Assembly: GCA_903861195.1 (NCBI GenBank) | Contig: CAIOTJ010000575.1 | Coordinates: 1 to 54,111, forward strand | Reading direction: 5' to 3' | DNA length: 54,111 nt | DNA from: an uncultured Planctomycetaceae bacterium | GTDB taxonomy: Bacteria; Planctomycetota; Planctomycetia; Planctomycetales; Planctomycetaceae | Part shown: positions 1 through 8,888 of the stretch, in pieces | Numbering within the stretch: position 1 is the stretch's first letter | Layout: each line of letters opens with the position of its first letter | The notes under the pieces: model-generated | Told to the model about the DNA's origin: nothing | The model's database searches: none | Seen by the model: the letters and a program-made list of their open reading frames with translations, nothing else | Made by a program: the position numbers and the translations under genes

Positions 1-1
1 G

Positions 2-868
2 ATGCTGCATCTCCGCGAACTGGGGCTGCTCAGGCTCGAAGCCCTGACGGCCACCGGAAAAACTCTGGGAGAAAATCTCCAGGAGTGGGAGCAGTCCGAA
101 CGCCGACGCCGGCTGCGGGAACTGCTTCAACAGTCGGACGGAGTCGATCCCGAAACGGTCATCATGAGTCCCACCCAGGCGCGCGCCGCGGGGTTGACCA
201 GTACCGTCACGTTCCCGGTCGGAAACCTCGCCCCCGAAGGCTCCGTCATCAAGAGCACGGCAATCGATCCCAGTGTGGTCGATCCCGATGGAGTGTACCG
301 AAAGCGAGGACCTGCCCGGGTGTTCACATCCGAACGGGCGGCCGTCGCCGCCATCAAGGGACGCGCGGGCACAACTCCCATCCAGGCGGGGGACGTGATT
401 GTGTTGATCTGCCGGGGCCCCCTGGGAACGGGCATGGAAGAGATCTATCAGATCACGTCGGCATTGAAGTTCCTGCCGTTTGGCAAGCACGTCGCGGTAA
501 TAACCGACGCGCGGTTTTCGGGTGTTTCCACCGGAGCCTGTATTGGACACGTCGGTCCCGAGGCGTTGGCTGGGGGGCCCGTTGGCAAGGTCCGGGATGG
601 CGACCTGATCGAGATCACCATTGACCGCCGCAACCTGACCGGTTCGCTGAATTTCATTGGTTCGGCCGATTCGGTCCTCTCCCCCGAGGAGGGGGCCGCC
701 GTGTTGTCGCAGCGCACTCCCGCCGTTCCGTTGCAGGCCGATAAAGATCTGCCCGACGACACCCGGCTGTGGGCCGCCCTGCAGCAGGCCAGCGGTGGTA
801 CCTGGGGGGGCTGTGTCTACGATCCAGACCGAATCAGCGAACTGCTGCGGAAAGCCCAATTTTCGTGA
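2..868 (+). CDS. YjhG/YagF-family sugar-acid dehydratase (5' end outside the window)
   Basis: This is the C-terminal 288 residues of an IlvD/Edd-superfamily dehydratase. These enzymes remove water from 2,3-dihydroxy acids using an iron-sulfur cluster. The visible part holds [18 protein letters not shown] (about residue 74), GPLGTGMEE (about 139) and [15 protein letters not shown] (about 168), which make up the swivelling C-terminal domain. The phrase [13 protein letters not shown] and the [10 protein letters not shown] segment resemble the YjhG/YagF branch (xylonate-type dehydratases) more than true IlvD, so the likely substrate is a pentonate. The cluster-binding cysteines lie upstream of the window, so they cannot be checked. 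The frame is open from base 2 and the true start is not visible. A role in branched-chain amino-acid synthesis is a less likely alternative. Confidence 0.85.
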   Translation: MLHLRELGLLRLEALTATGKTLGENLQEWEQSERRRRLRELLQQSDGVDPETVIMSPTQARAAGLTSTVTFPVGNLAPEGSVIKSTAIDPSVVDPDGVYRKRGPARVFTSERAAVAAIKGRAGTTPIQAGDVIVLICRGPLGTGMEEIYQITSALKFLPFGKHVAVITDARFSGVSTGACIGHVGPEALAGGPVGKVRDGDLIEITIDRRNLTGSLNFIGSADSVLSPEEGAAVLSQRTPAVPLQADKDLPDDTRLWAALQQASGGTWGGCVYDPDRISELLRKAQFS

Positions 869-1066
869 AGCCGACCACGGGTCGGGAATCACGTGCGGGA
901 GGCGTCCGCTGAGGTGATTCAGGGCGGAGAGACCTCGGGAGCCTGGATTTTGCATTCACGTTGTCCACGCCAGAGAACGTAGACACAACAGTCCAGCTTC
1001 CACTTTCCGGCCAAAGACAACGTGTCCACAGTCTTGATCACAAAGCTCCCAGGTCACTCCGTCCCC

Positions 1067-2845
1067 ATGGCCGGCGTTTGGCTGCTGTACGGAGTACTGG
1101 GCTGCTGTCTGGTGGGCTGTGGGGAGGTTTCGCAAGCCCCACGGCAACCTGAGGATTCGGTTGAAACCGCACCGATCACTCCCAAGCGACCCCCGGGCCC
1201 CCAGTCGGCCGCCGTTTCTCCCCAATCCAAAGACCCATCCGGAACGGAACCCGAGAGTTCGATCCGGTTCGCCGACATGACGGCTGAGAGCGGCCTCAAC
1301 TTCGTCCATGAGAGTGGAGATTTCGATCAGAAACCGTTTCCCGCCGCGAATGGAAGTGGCGTGGCGGCTTTCGATTTCGATCTGGACGGTTGGGTCGATC
1401 TGTATTTTCTGACGGGGTCTCGCCAGACCTTCGACGCCGACTGGAAAGCCCGGCCTCGCAACCGGTGCTACCGCAACCGGGGCGACTGGAAATTCCAGGA
1501 AGTGACCGACTCGACAAGACTGGGATGGCAGGGGTTTAGTTGTGGCGTCGCGGTGGCCGACGTCAATTCGGATGGATTCCCCGATGTGTTTGTGAACTGT
1601 TATGGATCGGATCGCCTGTACCTGAATCAAGGGGACGGCACATTTTTCGATGCAAGCCAGCAGTCGGGGGTGGCCGACGACCAACTCTGGGGCACGAGCG
1701 CCGCCTTTCTTGATTACGACAACGATGGACTGCTCGATTTGTATGTGGCGAATTACGCGACCTGGAGCATGGAGACGAACAAATACTGTGGAGACCGCCA
1801 GCGCGGCGTCCGAACCTTTTGTGGACCCACCACGGTCGACCCGGCTCCCCATGTGCTGTACCACAACGAAGGGGATGGCCGTTTTCGCGTGACCACCGCC
1901 GAGGCGGGTCTGGACCGCCGACCAGGCCGAGGCCAGGGGGTGGCAGCGACCGACCTGAACCTGGATGGATGGACAGACCTCTATGTCGCAAATGACATGA
2001 ATCCCAATTCGCTGTACATCAATACGGGAACCGGGTCCTTTCGTGATGCCTCGGAGGAGTCAGGAACAGACGTTGACTATCGGGGCTCATCCCAGGCCGG
2101 GATGGGGATCGCTGTAGCCGATGTCAATCAGGATGGTTTGCTGGATCTGTTCGTCACCAATTACGAAGGGGAACACAACGCCTACTACGAGAGTCGGGGG
2201 TTGCTGATCTATCAGGACGTCAGTCGATCGCGGGGCCTGGCAGCGGAGAGCATTCCGTGGGTGGGATGGGGCACCGCTCTGGAGGATTTTGACGGGGATG
2301 GCTGGGTCGATTGTGTGGTGACCAACGGGCATACGGACAACAATTTTCAGGAGATGGGGCGGGATTCGCCTTATCAGCAGAAGCCTGCGGTCTGGCGGAA
2401 TGTGGCGGGCCGGTTCCAGCATGTGTCTGGGGCCCGAATTGGAGCGTACTTTGCCGAGTCCCATGTCGGCCGGGGGCTGGCCGTTGCTGATTTCGACGGC
2501 GATCATCGTCCGGATTTGGTGATTGTCCATCAGGATTCCCAACCGGCCCTCTTGAAGAATCTGTCGACGGGACCGGCACCGATCACCGTCCGGATCGTGG
2601 GAGTCCAGGCGAATCGGGAGGCGATCGGCGCGACGCTGTGGGTTGGGCAGAACCCGGCCCGGTTGTTCCCGGTGCCATCGGGGGGCAGCTACGCGAGCGA
2701 GCAGCAGCGGGTGGTCCGCATTCCGCAATCGCTGGCGGAACAACTCTCTTCCGAAGGGATCACCATCCGCTGGCCAGGAGGTGCCGAACGGATCATTGCC
2801 CCACGCCGGGAGGGGTCCTCACTGTTCATATCAGAATCATTTTAG
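1067..2845 (+). CDS. FG-GAP/VCBS seven-repeat lipoprotein with C-terminal ASPIC/UnbV-like domain
   Basis: Predicted exported lipoprotein of 592 aa. The N-terminus (LLYGVLGCCLVGCGE) is a type II signal peptide, so the ATG at 1067 is preferred over a GTG 45 bases upstream that would add residues before the signal. Seven calcium-binding DxDxDGxxD-type loops lie at about residues 103, 165, 216, 296, 352, 407 and 475 (for example DFDLDGWVD, DYDNDGLLD, DFDGDGWVD), as expected for a seven-bladed integrin-type beta-propeller. The last 90 residues (AIGATLWV, PSGGSYASEQQR, IRWPGG) match a degenerate ASPIC/UnbV domain, so it is a CRTAC1-type protein. The ligand is unknown. A second protein of the same design lies at 4383-6170, with a pseudopilin gene between them. 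Confidence 0.85.
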   Translation: MAGVWLLYGVLGCCLVGCGEVSQAPRQPEDSVETAPITPKRPPGPQSAAVSPQSKDPSGTEPESSIRFADMTAESGLNFVHESGDFDQKPFPAANGSGVAAFDFDLDGWVDLYFLTGSRQTFDADWKARPRNRCYRNRGDWKFQEVTDSTRLGWQGFSCGVAVADVNSDGFPDVFVNCYGSDRLYLNQGDGTFFDASQQSGVADDQLWGTSAAFLDYDNDGLLDLYVANYATWSMETNKYCGDRQRGVRTFCGPTTVDPAPHVLYHNEGDGRFRVTTAEAGLDRRPGRGQGVAATDLNLDGWTDLYVANDMNPNSLYINTGTGSFRDASEESGTDVDYRGSSQAGMGIAVADVNQDGLLDLFVTNYEGEHNAYYESRGLLIYQDVSRSRGLAAESIPWVGWGTALEDFDGDGWVDCVVTNGHTDNNFQEMGRDSPYQQKPAVWRNVAGRFQHVSGARIGAYFAESHVGRGLAVADFDGDHRPDLVIVHQDSQPALLKNLSTGPAPITVRIVGVQANREAIGATLWVGQNPARLFPVPSGGSYASEQQRVVRIPQSLAEQLSSEGITIRWPGGAERIIAPRREGSSLFISESF

Positions 2846-2933
2846 AACATCTGAACACAACGCCCTCGTCTCCGATGTCCCCTTCAGAATGTCAGAACTG
2901 AACGACAGATTCCGATTTCCAAAGGTTTATTTC

Positions 2934-2964
2934 TTGACTTTTGTGATGAATCGTCGAAGATAAT
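2934..2964 (+). promoter_or_regulatory. Possible promoter upstream of the first DUF1559 gene
   Basis: TTGACT (2934-2939) is followed after 19 bases by GATAAT (2959-2964), a sigma-70-like pair with a long spacer. It lies in the AT-rich gap 2846-3089. Between it and the gene is an imperfect hairpin (GCAGATC 2985-2991 with GGTCTGC 3000-3006) in a U-rich leader. This is pattern matching only; planctomycete promoters are poorly defined. Confidence 0.3.
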
Positions 2965-3089
2965 CGGTTTGACGCAGAAAAATTGCAGATCTTTTTGCAG
3001 GTCTGCGTTTTGAGTGTGGAGTTTTTCTCCAACTCTGACCGAGTTGGATTTTGTTGTGGCGTGTCTTTTTCGTTTCTCCGGAGGTGCCA

Positions 3090-4169
3090 ATGGTTCGAGT
3101 CGAGAGGATGTTGCGACGCACCGGCTTCACCTTGATCGAGTTGCTGGTGGTCATTGCGATCATCGGGATCTTGGTGGCTTTGCTGCTGCCCGCGGTTCAA
3201 CAAGCGCGTGAGGCGGCCCGCCGCACGCAGTGCAAGAACAACCTGAAGCAAATCGGGTTGGCCATGCACAACTATCATGACACACACGGCATGTTCCCCA
3301 TCAACATGTCCTGGAGCCGTCGGGAAGAAATGACCGGCGCGTTCAGCGACAAGGTGTACATGCTCCCGTTCCTGGATCGGAATCCCGAGTACAACCAGAT
3401 CAACTTCAACCGGTCGATCTGGGACTCTGGCGCTCCGGAACTCGGCTATGGATCGTGGTGGCAAGACAACGCCCAGTCGTTCAGCATTCGGCTGCCGGTG
3501 TTCAATTGCCCCTCACAGCCCAACGAATTGGGCAACGGTGCGGCCAACTTCACCTACGCCATCAACCACGGAACTTCGCACCACGCTCCCCACGCCGTCG
3601 GCAATCAGGCGATGACCTGGAACGGTGACCACAACGGCATTGCGTCGTTCGTGGGCGGTCCCGGTGGCGGTCACTGGCTGCGGTGCGATGTGCCCATCAA
3701 GATCGGCAAGATCTCTGACGGCACCAGCAATACTGCCGCGTACAGCGAGTTCTTGCTGTACAAGCGTGGCTCGACTCCCGATGCCTGGAAGACCAACGTT
3801 CGTACTTGGGTGGGTGGCAACAACACCGCTCAGGTTCGTCAGAGCTGCTTGGCTCTGGTGAATTCGGACGGCAGCCCCCAGATCTCCGGTGCGGATCGCG
3901 TTGTGATGCGTGGCCGTGCCTGGAGCTGGTCGTTCATGGGTGTCGGTGTGGCCTATAACCACACGATGATGCCGAATGAACCCCCCTGCCACTCCTACAC
4001 CGACGACTGGGGCGGCAGCAACGCGATGAGCGCTTCGAGCGCCCACACCGGTGGTGTTCACGTCCTGATGGCTGACAGCTCGGTCAAGTTTGTCAGCGAC
4101 AACGTCAATCAGTTGGCTTGGTGGGCTGCGGGCACTCGCTCCGACGCCGAGACGGCTGACGCCCTCTAA
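3090..4169 (+). CDS. DUF1559 (SBP_bac_10) pseudopilin-like protein
   Basis: A 359-aa protein with a class III (type IV pilin) signal: cleavage is expected between Gly12 and Phe13 ([13 protein letters not shown]), with the conserved Glu at mature position 5. A long hydrophobic helix and [19 protein letters not shown] follow, the hallmark of DUF1559 proteins, which planctomycetes carry in dozens of copies. The C-terminal part has the family signature [20 protein letters not shown] type II/IV-like system would process and assemble it, but none is encoded nearby. The ATG at 3090 is chosen because GGAGG sits just upstream (3080-3084) and the signal starts there. A strong terminator follows, so it is probably transcribed alone. 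Its function is unknown; in this family only the N-terminus resembles pilins. Confidence 0.93.
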   Translation: MVRVERMLRRTGFTLIELLVVIAIIGILVALLLPAVQQAREAARRTQCKNNLKQIGLAMHNYHDTHGMFPINMSWSRREEMTGAFSDKVYMLPFLDRNPEYNQINFNRSIWDSGAPELGYGSWWQDNAQSFSIRLPVFNCPSQPNELGNGAANFTYAINHGTSHHAPHAVGNQAMTWNGDHNGIASFVGGPGGGHWLRCDVPIKIGKISDGTSNTAAYSEFLLYKRGSTPDAWKTNVRTWVGGNNTAQVRQSCLALVNSDGSPQISGADRVVMRGRAWSWSFMGVGVAYNHTMMPNEPPCHSYTDDWGGSNAMSASSAHTGGVHVLMADSSVKFVSDNVNQLAWWAAGTRSDAETADAL

Positions 4170-4208
4170 TCCAGGGCCCCTCCCTCGAGGGTTGTTGATG
4201 TGATTTCG

Positions 4209-4242
4209 GTCCTGGCGTTCGCAAGAACGCCAGGACTTTTTT
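4209..4242 (+). terminator. Intrinsic terminator after the DUF1559 gene
   Basis: Perfect 12-bp inverted repeat (4209-4220 with 4225-4236) around a GCAA tetraloop, followed at once by six T residues. It is a textbook Rho-independent terminator 39 bases past the stop codon at 4169. It also argues against the GTG at 4200 as the start of the next gene. Confidence 0.92.
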
Positions 4243-4382
4243 ATTGGTGCCGCAGACAAGTTGTGGCTGTTCATTTCGCGTTGAACGCTCTTTCTTCGTA
4301 TCAATTGAGCCGCAAGACTCAGTCATTGGGTGGGCCCAGGATCGTCGCTTGGGGAAGCGGTTGTCGCTGCAGTGGGTCGCCG

Positions 4383-6170
4383 ATGTCTGGACCAAGCTCT
4401 GAATCTCTTGCCATCCTGTTGCTCGCGGGTTGGATCTGCGGCTGTGGTTCCGCCCCCAACCCCGACGAGGTGCCTTCCGCGCCCCCTGCGGTGACTGCAT
4501 CCCGGGAATCCGCTGCGGCTTCCGCCCAACAGTCCGCTACCGCCCAGCCTGCGGTCAGTTCCGAAACGGAATTGACCCGACCCGCGTTTGTGGACCGGGC
4601 GGAAGAACTGCAGCTCGATCACACCTTCTACACCGACACTGTCCCCGGCCGCTATTTCCTGCCCGAAATCATGTGCGGCGGAATGGCCTGGTTCGACTTT
4701 GATCTCGATGGCTGGTCCGATCTCTACCTGACCAATGGAGCCCGGCTTAAAGATCCCGATCCCACCGACCAGGCCCACCGTCATCGCTTCTTCCGCAACG
4801 TCGGAGGCCACCGATTTGAGGACCGCGGCAACGTGTCCCGGCTGGGGCACAATGGCTATGGCCAGGGAACAGCCGTGGGGGACTTCAACCAGGACGGGTT
4901 CCCGGACCTCTTTGTCTCCTGCTACGGTCCGAACCGGTTGTACCGGAATCTGGGTGATGGAACGTTTGAAGACGCCACAGCGTCTCTGGGCGAACGGGCC
5001 CCCCAATGGAGCACCGGAGCGGTGTTTGCCGACTTCGATGCCGATGGAGATCTGGATCTCTTCGTCGCCAATTACATGGACGTCAACTGGCAGACGCACA
5101 AGAGCTGCACCTTTGGCGGCAAACCGGGCTATTGCGGCCCGGGAGATTACAACTCCCAACCCGACTGGCTCTTCATCAACGATGGAACGGGGCGTTTTGA
5201 AGAAAGTTCGGCCGAATTTGGCCTCGTGGGTGATCGCGGAAACGGTCTGGCCGTGGCCTGGGCCGATCTCGATGAAGACCGACTTCCCGAGCTGTATGTC
5301 GCCAATGACATGGCACCCAATTTCCTGTTTACCCGCAGTGGTGCCAACGGTTCCACGCCGTATCTCGACGCGGCGGGGCGGGCGGGCTGCGCCGTTTCCG
5401 GGAATGGGCAAAATGAGGCCAGCATGGGAATTGCCCTCGCGGACTTCGACCGGGACGGTCTGCCCGATCTCTATTTGACCCACTACTACCACCACAAAAA
5501 CACCCTCTATCACAATCTGGGGGGAATGCTGTTCGAAGATGACAGCTACCGGACCCGGGTGGCGACCCTCAGCAAGGAACGCCTGGGGTTCGGCTGCATG
5601 GCGCTCGACTACGACCGGGATGGAGCCCTGGATCTGTTCATCGCCAATGGTCATGTTCTGGGGCCCGAGCATGACCCCTTCCAGATGCCGCCTTCACTGA
5701 TCCGCAACGACGGCCGGGGACGATTCGACGATGTTTCCTCCCTCGCAGGGAACTATTTCGAAACCAGCCGACTGGGACGCGGGGTTGGCGGTGCCGACTT
5801 CGACAACGATGGGGATCTCGATCTCGCGATAACCCATCTTGACCATCCCGTGGCGCTGTTGCGCAACGAAACCGAGACAGCACGGCGCTGGATCGGAGTG
5901 TGCCTGTCCACTCCATCGAGAATCCGGGCTGTGGGCGGGAAAGTGGAACTGATCCAGGGAAATCACCGGGAAGTTCGGCATCTGTGGGATGGGGGTTCGT
6001 ATTATTCCACCAGTGATGATCGGGTGCTGCTGGCGGTCCCCGGGTCTGGACGGTTCATCGTGCGAGTCGAGTGGCCCGATGGGCAGCGGGTGGAATACGA
6101 CGACCTGGCCCCCAACCGTTATTGGATTCTCCACCCCACCGCCAACCCCCGTTCCTGGAGTGAGGAGTAG
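4383..6170 (+). CDS. FG-GAP/VCBS seven-repeat lipoprotein with ASPIC/UnbV-like C-terminus (second copy)
   Basis: A 595-aa paralogue, at the level of architecture, of the protein at 1067-2845. The ATG at 4383 opens directly into a lipoprotein signal (LAILLLAGWICGCGSAP); the frame stays open upstream to 4200, but that runs through the terminator. After a Ser/Ala/Pro-rich linker come seven DxDxDG-type calcium loops (FDFDLDGWSD, DFNQDGFPD, DFDADGDLD, DLDEDRLPE, DFDRDGLPD, DYDRDGALD, DFDNDGDLD), expected to form an integrin-alpha-like propeller. The end (GGSYYSTSDDRVLLAVPG, VEWPDGQRVEY) is the ASPIC/UnbV domain. The fourth loop is weakened (DEDR). The TPR gene starts 7 bases after its stop, so the two are very likely co-transcribed. 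Probably outer surface or periplasm; the partner is unknown. Confidence 0.87.
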   Translation: MSGPSSESLAILLLAGWICGCGSAPNPDEVPSAPPAVTASRESAAASAQQSATAQPAVSSETELTRPAFVDRAEELQLDHTFYTDTVPGRYFLPEIMCGGMAWFDFDLDGWSDLYLTNGARLKDPDPTDQAHRHRFFRNVGGHRFEDRGNVSRLGHNGYGQGTAVGDFNQDGFPDLFVSCYGPNRLYRNLGDGTFEDATASLGERAPQWSTGAVFADFDADGDLDLFVANYMDVNWQTHKSCTFGGKPGYCGPGDYNSQPDWLFINDGTGRFEESSAEFGLVGDRGNGLAVAWADLDEDRLPELYVANDMAPNFLFTRSGANGSTPYLDAAGRAGCAVSGNGQNEASMGIALADFDRDGLPDLYLTHYYHHKNTLYHNLGGMLFEDDSYRTRVATLSKERLGFGCMALDYDRDGALDLFIANGHVLGPEHDPFQMPPSLIRNDGRGRFDDVSSLAGNYFETSRLGRGVGGADFDNDGDLDLAITHLDHPVALLRNETETARRWIGVCLSTPSRIRAVGGKVELIQGNHREVRHLWDGGSYYSTSDDRVLLAVPGSGRFIVRVEWPDGQRVEYDDLAPNRYWILHPTANPRSWSEE

Positions 6171-6176
6171 TCTTCG

Positions 6177-7436
6177 ATGAGATTCTTCCTGCGCTGCCTG
6201 ATTGTCGTGGGCGTGCTGGCGTGTGCCTGGCTTGGGTACTTGGTCATGCGGTCCCAACGAGGACTCGCCGAAGCCGAACGACTGCTCAAACGCAACGTCT
6301 TTACGAAGGCCCGCGAAGAAATCGACCGGTATCTCTGGTTGCACCCGCGTGATCCGGCAGGGCTCATGGTGGCGGCCGAGATTCTGACCCGGGATGAATC
6401 CCTGGAGGGGGGGCCAGCCATCGCCCGCGCCCAAACGCTGCTGTCCCGGATTCCCGATGGGGACAAACTGGGTGCGGTGGCCCGCAGTCAGCAGGCCCGA
6501 CTGAGTTTTTTCGTGTTGCATCGGCCGATGGAGGGACAACGGCTGTTCGAGCAGGCCATCACCCTCGATCCAGACTACATTCACGCCCGGTACCTGCTGT
6601 GGAAACTGCTCGACCTGACGGGACGATCCGACTCGGCCGAATCTCTGTTCTGGGGGATCTATGACCGGACTCCCCCCGCCGATCGCCCCTTCCTGATGCG
6701 TGAGTGGTATATGAGCCAGTTTTTCCCGGCGTCTGCCAACCCACTGCTGGATATCCAGATGGGTTACAGCGACCCTTCGAAGCCTCTGCAGTTGAATCCC
6801 GAATATGTCCGCCTCAAGGAACATCGGGATGCCGAGCCGGAGGAACCCGTCAATCATGCCGCCCTGGCGCGCTGGTTCCAGCATGATGGTGACCACACCA
6901 CGGCTCTCAGCCTGCTGGAACAAGGCCTGAAGATCCCCGGGGCCGAGAAGAATCCCTACTTTCTTTCGATCCTGCTGGCGACCCTGTTTGAGCGGGGTGA
7001 GCTCGATCGGGCCCGTCAATTTTTTGCCGGTTGGCCCGAACCTCGACAGGGATACGAGTACTCTCGGTGGGCGGGGATGTTGGCCGATGAGGCCGATCGC
7101 AACTACCCGGAAGCGGTCAAAGCATATGACCAAGCCCTGGCAATCTGGCCCGGTCCGGTCGACTGGAGGACCATGTATCGCCGCGCCAATTGCCTGGCTC
7201 GCATGCGTCAACCGGAAGCGGCGGCCGCCGCCCGAGAGCAGGCCAAGGCACTGGAATCACAAATGGATACTGATGTCCACATGGCCCTTCGCGAAGCCCT
7301 GGATGACAAGAATCTTCAGGATCGGGCGAAGCTGCAGAAAGTGCAGGATTTTTACCGGGCGCTGGGCCGACCGCGGGAGGTTGCCGCCTGGCAGGAGATT
7401 CTGGACCCTTTGCCCGCCGCGACGGTGGGGAATTGA
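6177..7436 (+). CDS. Membrane-anchored tetratricopeptide-repeat protein
   Basis: A 419-aa protein. Residues 4-24 form one hydrophobic segment (FLRCLIVVGVLACAWLGYLV), a signal anchor or uncleaved signal. The rest is alpha-helical with TPR-like repeats: AEAERLLKRNVFTKAREEIDR, the segment around AITLDPDYIHARYLLWKLL, HTTALSLLEQGLKIPG, and YPEAVKAYDQALAIWPG. TPR arrays usually mediate protein-protein contacts. The start at 6177 follows GGAG in the end of the preceding gene, with only six bases between stop and start, so it forms an operon with the FG-GAP lipoprotein and may scaffold it. No catalytic motif was seen. Confidence 0.85.
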   Translation: MRFFLRCLIVVGVLACAWLGYLVMRSQRGLAEAERLLKRNVFTKAREEIDRYLWLHPRDPAGLMVAAEILTRDESLEGGPAIARAQTLLSRIPDGDKLGAVARSQQARLSFFVLHRPMEGQRLFEQAITLDPDYIHARYLLWKLLDLTGRSDSAESLFWGIYDRTPPADRPFLMREWYMSQFFPASANPLLDIQMGYSDPSKPLQLNPEYVRLKEHRDAEPEEPVNHAALARWFQHDGDHTTALSLLEQGLKIPGAEKNPYFLSILLATLFERGELDRARQFFAGWPEPRQGYEYSRWAGMLADEADRNYPEAVKAYDQALAIWPGPVDWRTMYRRANCLARMRQPEAAAAAREQAKALESQMDTDVHMALREALDDKNLQDRAKLQKVQDFYRALGRPREVAAWQEILDPLPAATVGN

Positions 7437-7536
7437 TGCCGGTTCTGTCAACCGCTAAATTCTGTGCAGCAAGTCTCGATCCGTTGACCCGAGACTGCTT
7501 GGTTCTTGCCTGTTGTTTCTTTCCGGGAGTTTGAAG

Positions 7537-7770
7537 ATGCCGCGCGCAACCGGTGGTTTTTTGCTTGCTTTGGTTCTGGGCTTGGTTGGCTGCAATGCGA
7601 ACAAGTCGGAAATCGGCCCCTCCAAGGGAGAGGTGCAGAAGGCATCGGAAGCCGACATCAACAAGTCGATGCAGCAGTCCTTCGAAAAGATGAAGGAAGC
7701 GGCCAAGAATTCCGGTGCCCAACGGCAGATTCCCGATGCCCCCAAAGACGTCAAGGGCCAGCCTCAGTAG
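7537..7770 (+). CDS. Small lipoprotein of unknown function
   Basis: A 77-aa protein with a clear lipoprotein signal (GGFLLALVLGLVGCNANKS, Cys near residue 20) and a short, charged, helical tail (EVQKASEADINKSMQQSFEKM). The ATG at 7537 has GGGAG 8 bases upstream; a TTG at 7513 would put extra residues before the signal. No recognised domain. It follows the TPR gene by 100 bases on the same strand and ends before a hairpin at 7801. Many planctomycete genomes carry small lipoproteins like this. Confidence 0.75.
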   Translation: MPRATGGFLLALVLGLVGCNANKSEIGPSKGEVQKASEADINKSMQQSFEKMKEAAKNSGAQRQIPDAPKDVKGQPQ

Positions 7771-7800
7771 TCTGCCCCCGCTTCCAGCGTTCGTGAACGA

Positions 7801-7830
7801 AACAGGCCCAGTCCAATGACTGGGCCTGTT
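7801..7830. terminator. Hairpin between convergent genes, probable bidirectional terminator
   Basis: Perfect 13-bp inverted repeat (7801-7813 with 7818-7830) with a 4-base CAAT loop, lying exactly between the stops of the small lipoprotein (+) and the one-TM protein (-). The downstream T content is modest on both sides, so termination strength is uncertain. Confidence 0.7.
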
Positions 7831-7862
7831 GTGTTGACTGGCAGTCCCAACAGACCTGCCGC

Positions 7863-8519
7863 TTACTCGGGCTTGGCAGGAGCCGCTTCACCCGGCTCGA
7901 CTGCCACCGGCTCGGTCGGCTGAGCGTCTCCCTGTTTCGCGGCTTCTTCAGCCTGCTTCTTGGCTTCGGCCTCTTCTTTCTCTTTCTGCAGTTGCTCACG
8001 CATGTGGGGCGGTGCGTATTTCTGGTAACTCTCCGCCAACGCGGCCCGCTGTGCGTCGGACTTCTCGCCACCCATCGCCTTCGCCATGGGAGACGGTTCA
8101 TCTCCATTGGGAGAGATAATGGGCTTGGTCTCGGCCCCCCGCATGTATTCCGACTGTCCCGCCTGCACCACGCAATTCTCGTCGTCGTAGTAGATGTAAA
8201 TCGACTTCGAATTGATGGGGTTCAGCGTGAACCAGTTGTAAATCGCCAGTTTGACCGCATCGGGGGCCTTGCCGCGCCCCTCGAAGTTCGTGACGATCTC
8301 CGGCGTTTTGCCGGCGAGAGCCTGCTGGATGTCCGATTCCTTGATTCTTCGATCGCGGGTTTCTTCATCCATCTTGGCATCGACGGCGGCCCAGGCGGAC
8401 TGATAATTCTGACTGGCCATAAACTCGACCAACGCCGCCCCACCCAAAACGGCAATCAGACCCCAAGTCAGAATCCGACCGACAGACACACCAGAATCGA
8501 CCTTGGCCTTCGCACACAT
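7863..8519 (-). CDS. One-TM protein of unknown function with charged Ala/Glu/Pro-rich tail
   Basis: A 218-aa protein. One transmembrane helix lies near residues 15-35 (ILTWGLIAVLGGAALVEFM) after a short cytoplasmic N-terminus. A conserved-looking middle domain follows (VTNFEGRGKAPDAVKLAIYNWFTLNPINSKSIYIYYD), then a low-complexity coiled tail (QKEKEEAEAKKQAEEAAKQ) ending in Pro/Glu/Ala repeats. The ATG at 8519 has AGGAG about 10 bases upstream; in-frame GTG/TTG starts further up would add a non-conserved leader. I do not recognise a named family. It is divergent from the large PVC heme gene at 8889. Confidence 0.7.
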   Translation of the reverse strand: MCAKAKVDSGVSVGRILTWGLIAVLGGAALVEFMASQNYQSAWAAVDAKMDEETRDRRIKESDIQQALAGKTPEIVTNFEGRGKAPDAVKLAIYNWFTLNPINSKSIYIYYDDENCVVQAGQSEYMRGAETKPIISPNGDEPSPMAKAMGGEKSDAQRAALAESYQKYAPPHMREQLQKEKEEAEAKKQAEEAAKQGDAQPTEPVAVEPGEAAPAKPE

Positions 8520-8888
8520 CGCTGAACAACTCCTGGACTTGAGAACACAGAGCCCCTTTGACCCAGTATAGCGTGTCGAACCACTGATCGGGGAGGAACT
8601 GATCGGGGAGGAACAGGTCCCCCTCAACCTGTGCCACACCCACCAGGAATTCGTTCTTTCTCTCAGGGCCACCTGCTCCCTCTGTCAGAACACCGTCACG
8701 CCCCCTCGCCCCCCCGGCATCGGCCTCGATGGCGGTCGTGTGAGTCACCCCATCAGCCCACCCAAGTCACCAATTTTGCCACGCCCACCCGCCGGACGAC
8801 TCTCCCCAGAAGCGGGTGTCATCCTGTAGACTTTCAGGCAACGATTTCCGCATCCCGTCTCATCCCCTCGCCTGCCCGACCGACCACC
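8520..8888. promoter_or_regulatory. Divergent intergenic region
   Basis: 369 bases between divergent start codons (8519 on minus, 8889 on plus), so it must hold promoters for both genes. The only structure I see is a 15-bp tandem duplication at 8584-8613 (listed separately). No convincing gene, RNA or clear sigma-70 boxes were seen. Confidence 0.4.
8584..8613. repeat. Two-copy 15-bp tandem duplication
   Basis: CTGATCGGGGAGGAA occurs twice back to back (8584-8598 and 8599-8613) in the divergent promoter region. It may be a doubled operator or simple replication slippage; only two copies are present. Confidence 0.8.

Noticed and set aside
2-868. Dihydroxy-acid dehydratase IlvD of branched-chain synthesis
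   Set aside because: The C-terminal signatures fit the YjhG/YagF branch better, and no ilv gene is adjacent; the superfamily call is safe but ilvD was not assigned.
4200-4382. GTG at 4200 as start of the second FG-GAP protein
   Set aside because: It would place a strong intrinsic terminator inside the coding region and 61 residues before a clear lipoprotein signal.
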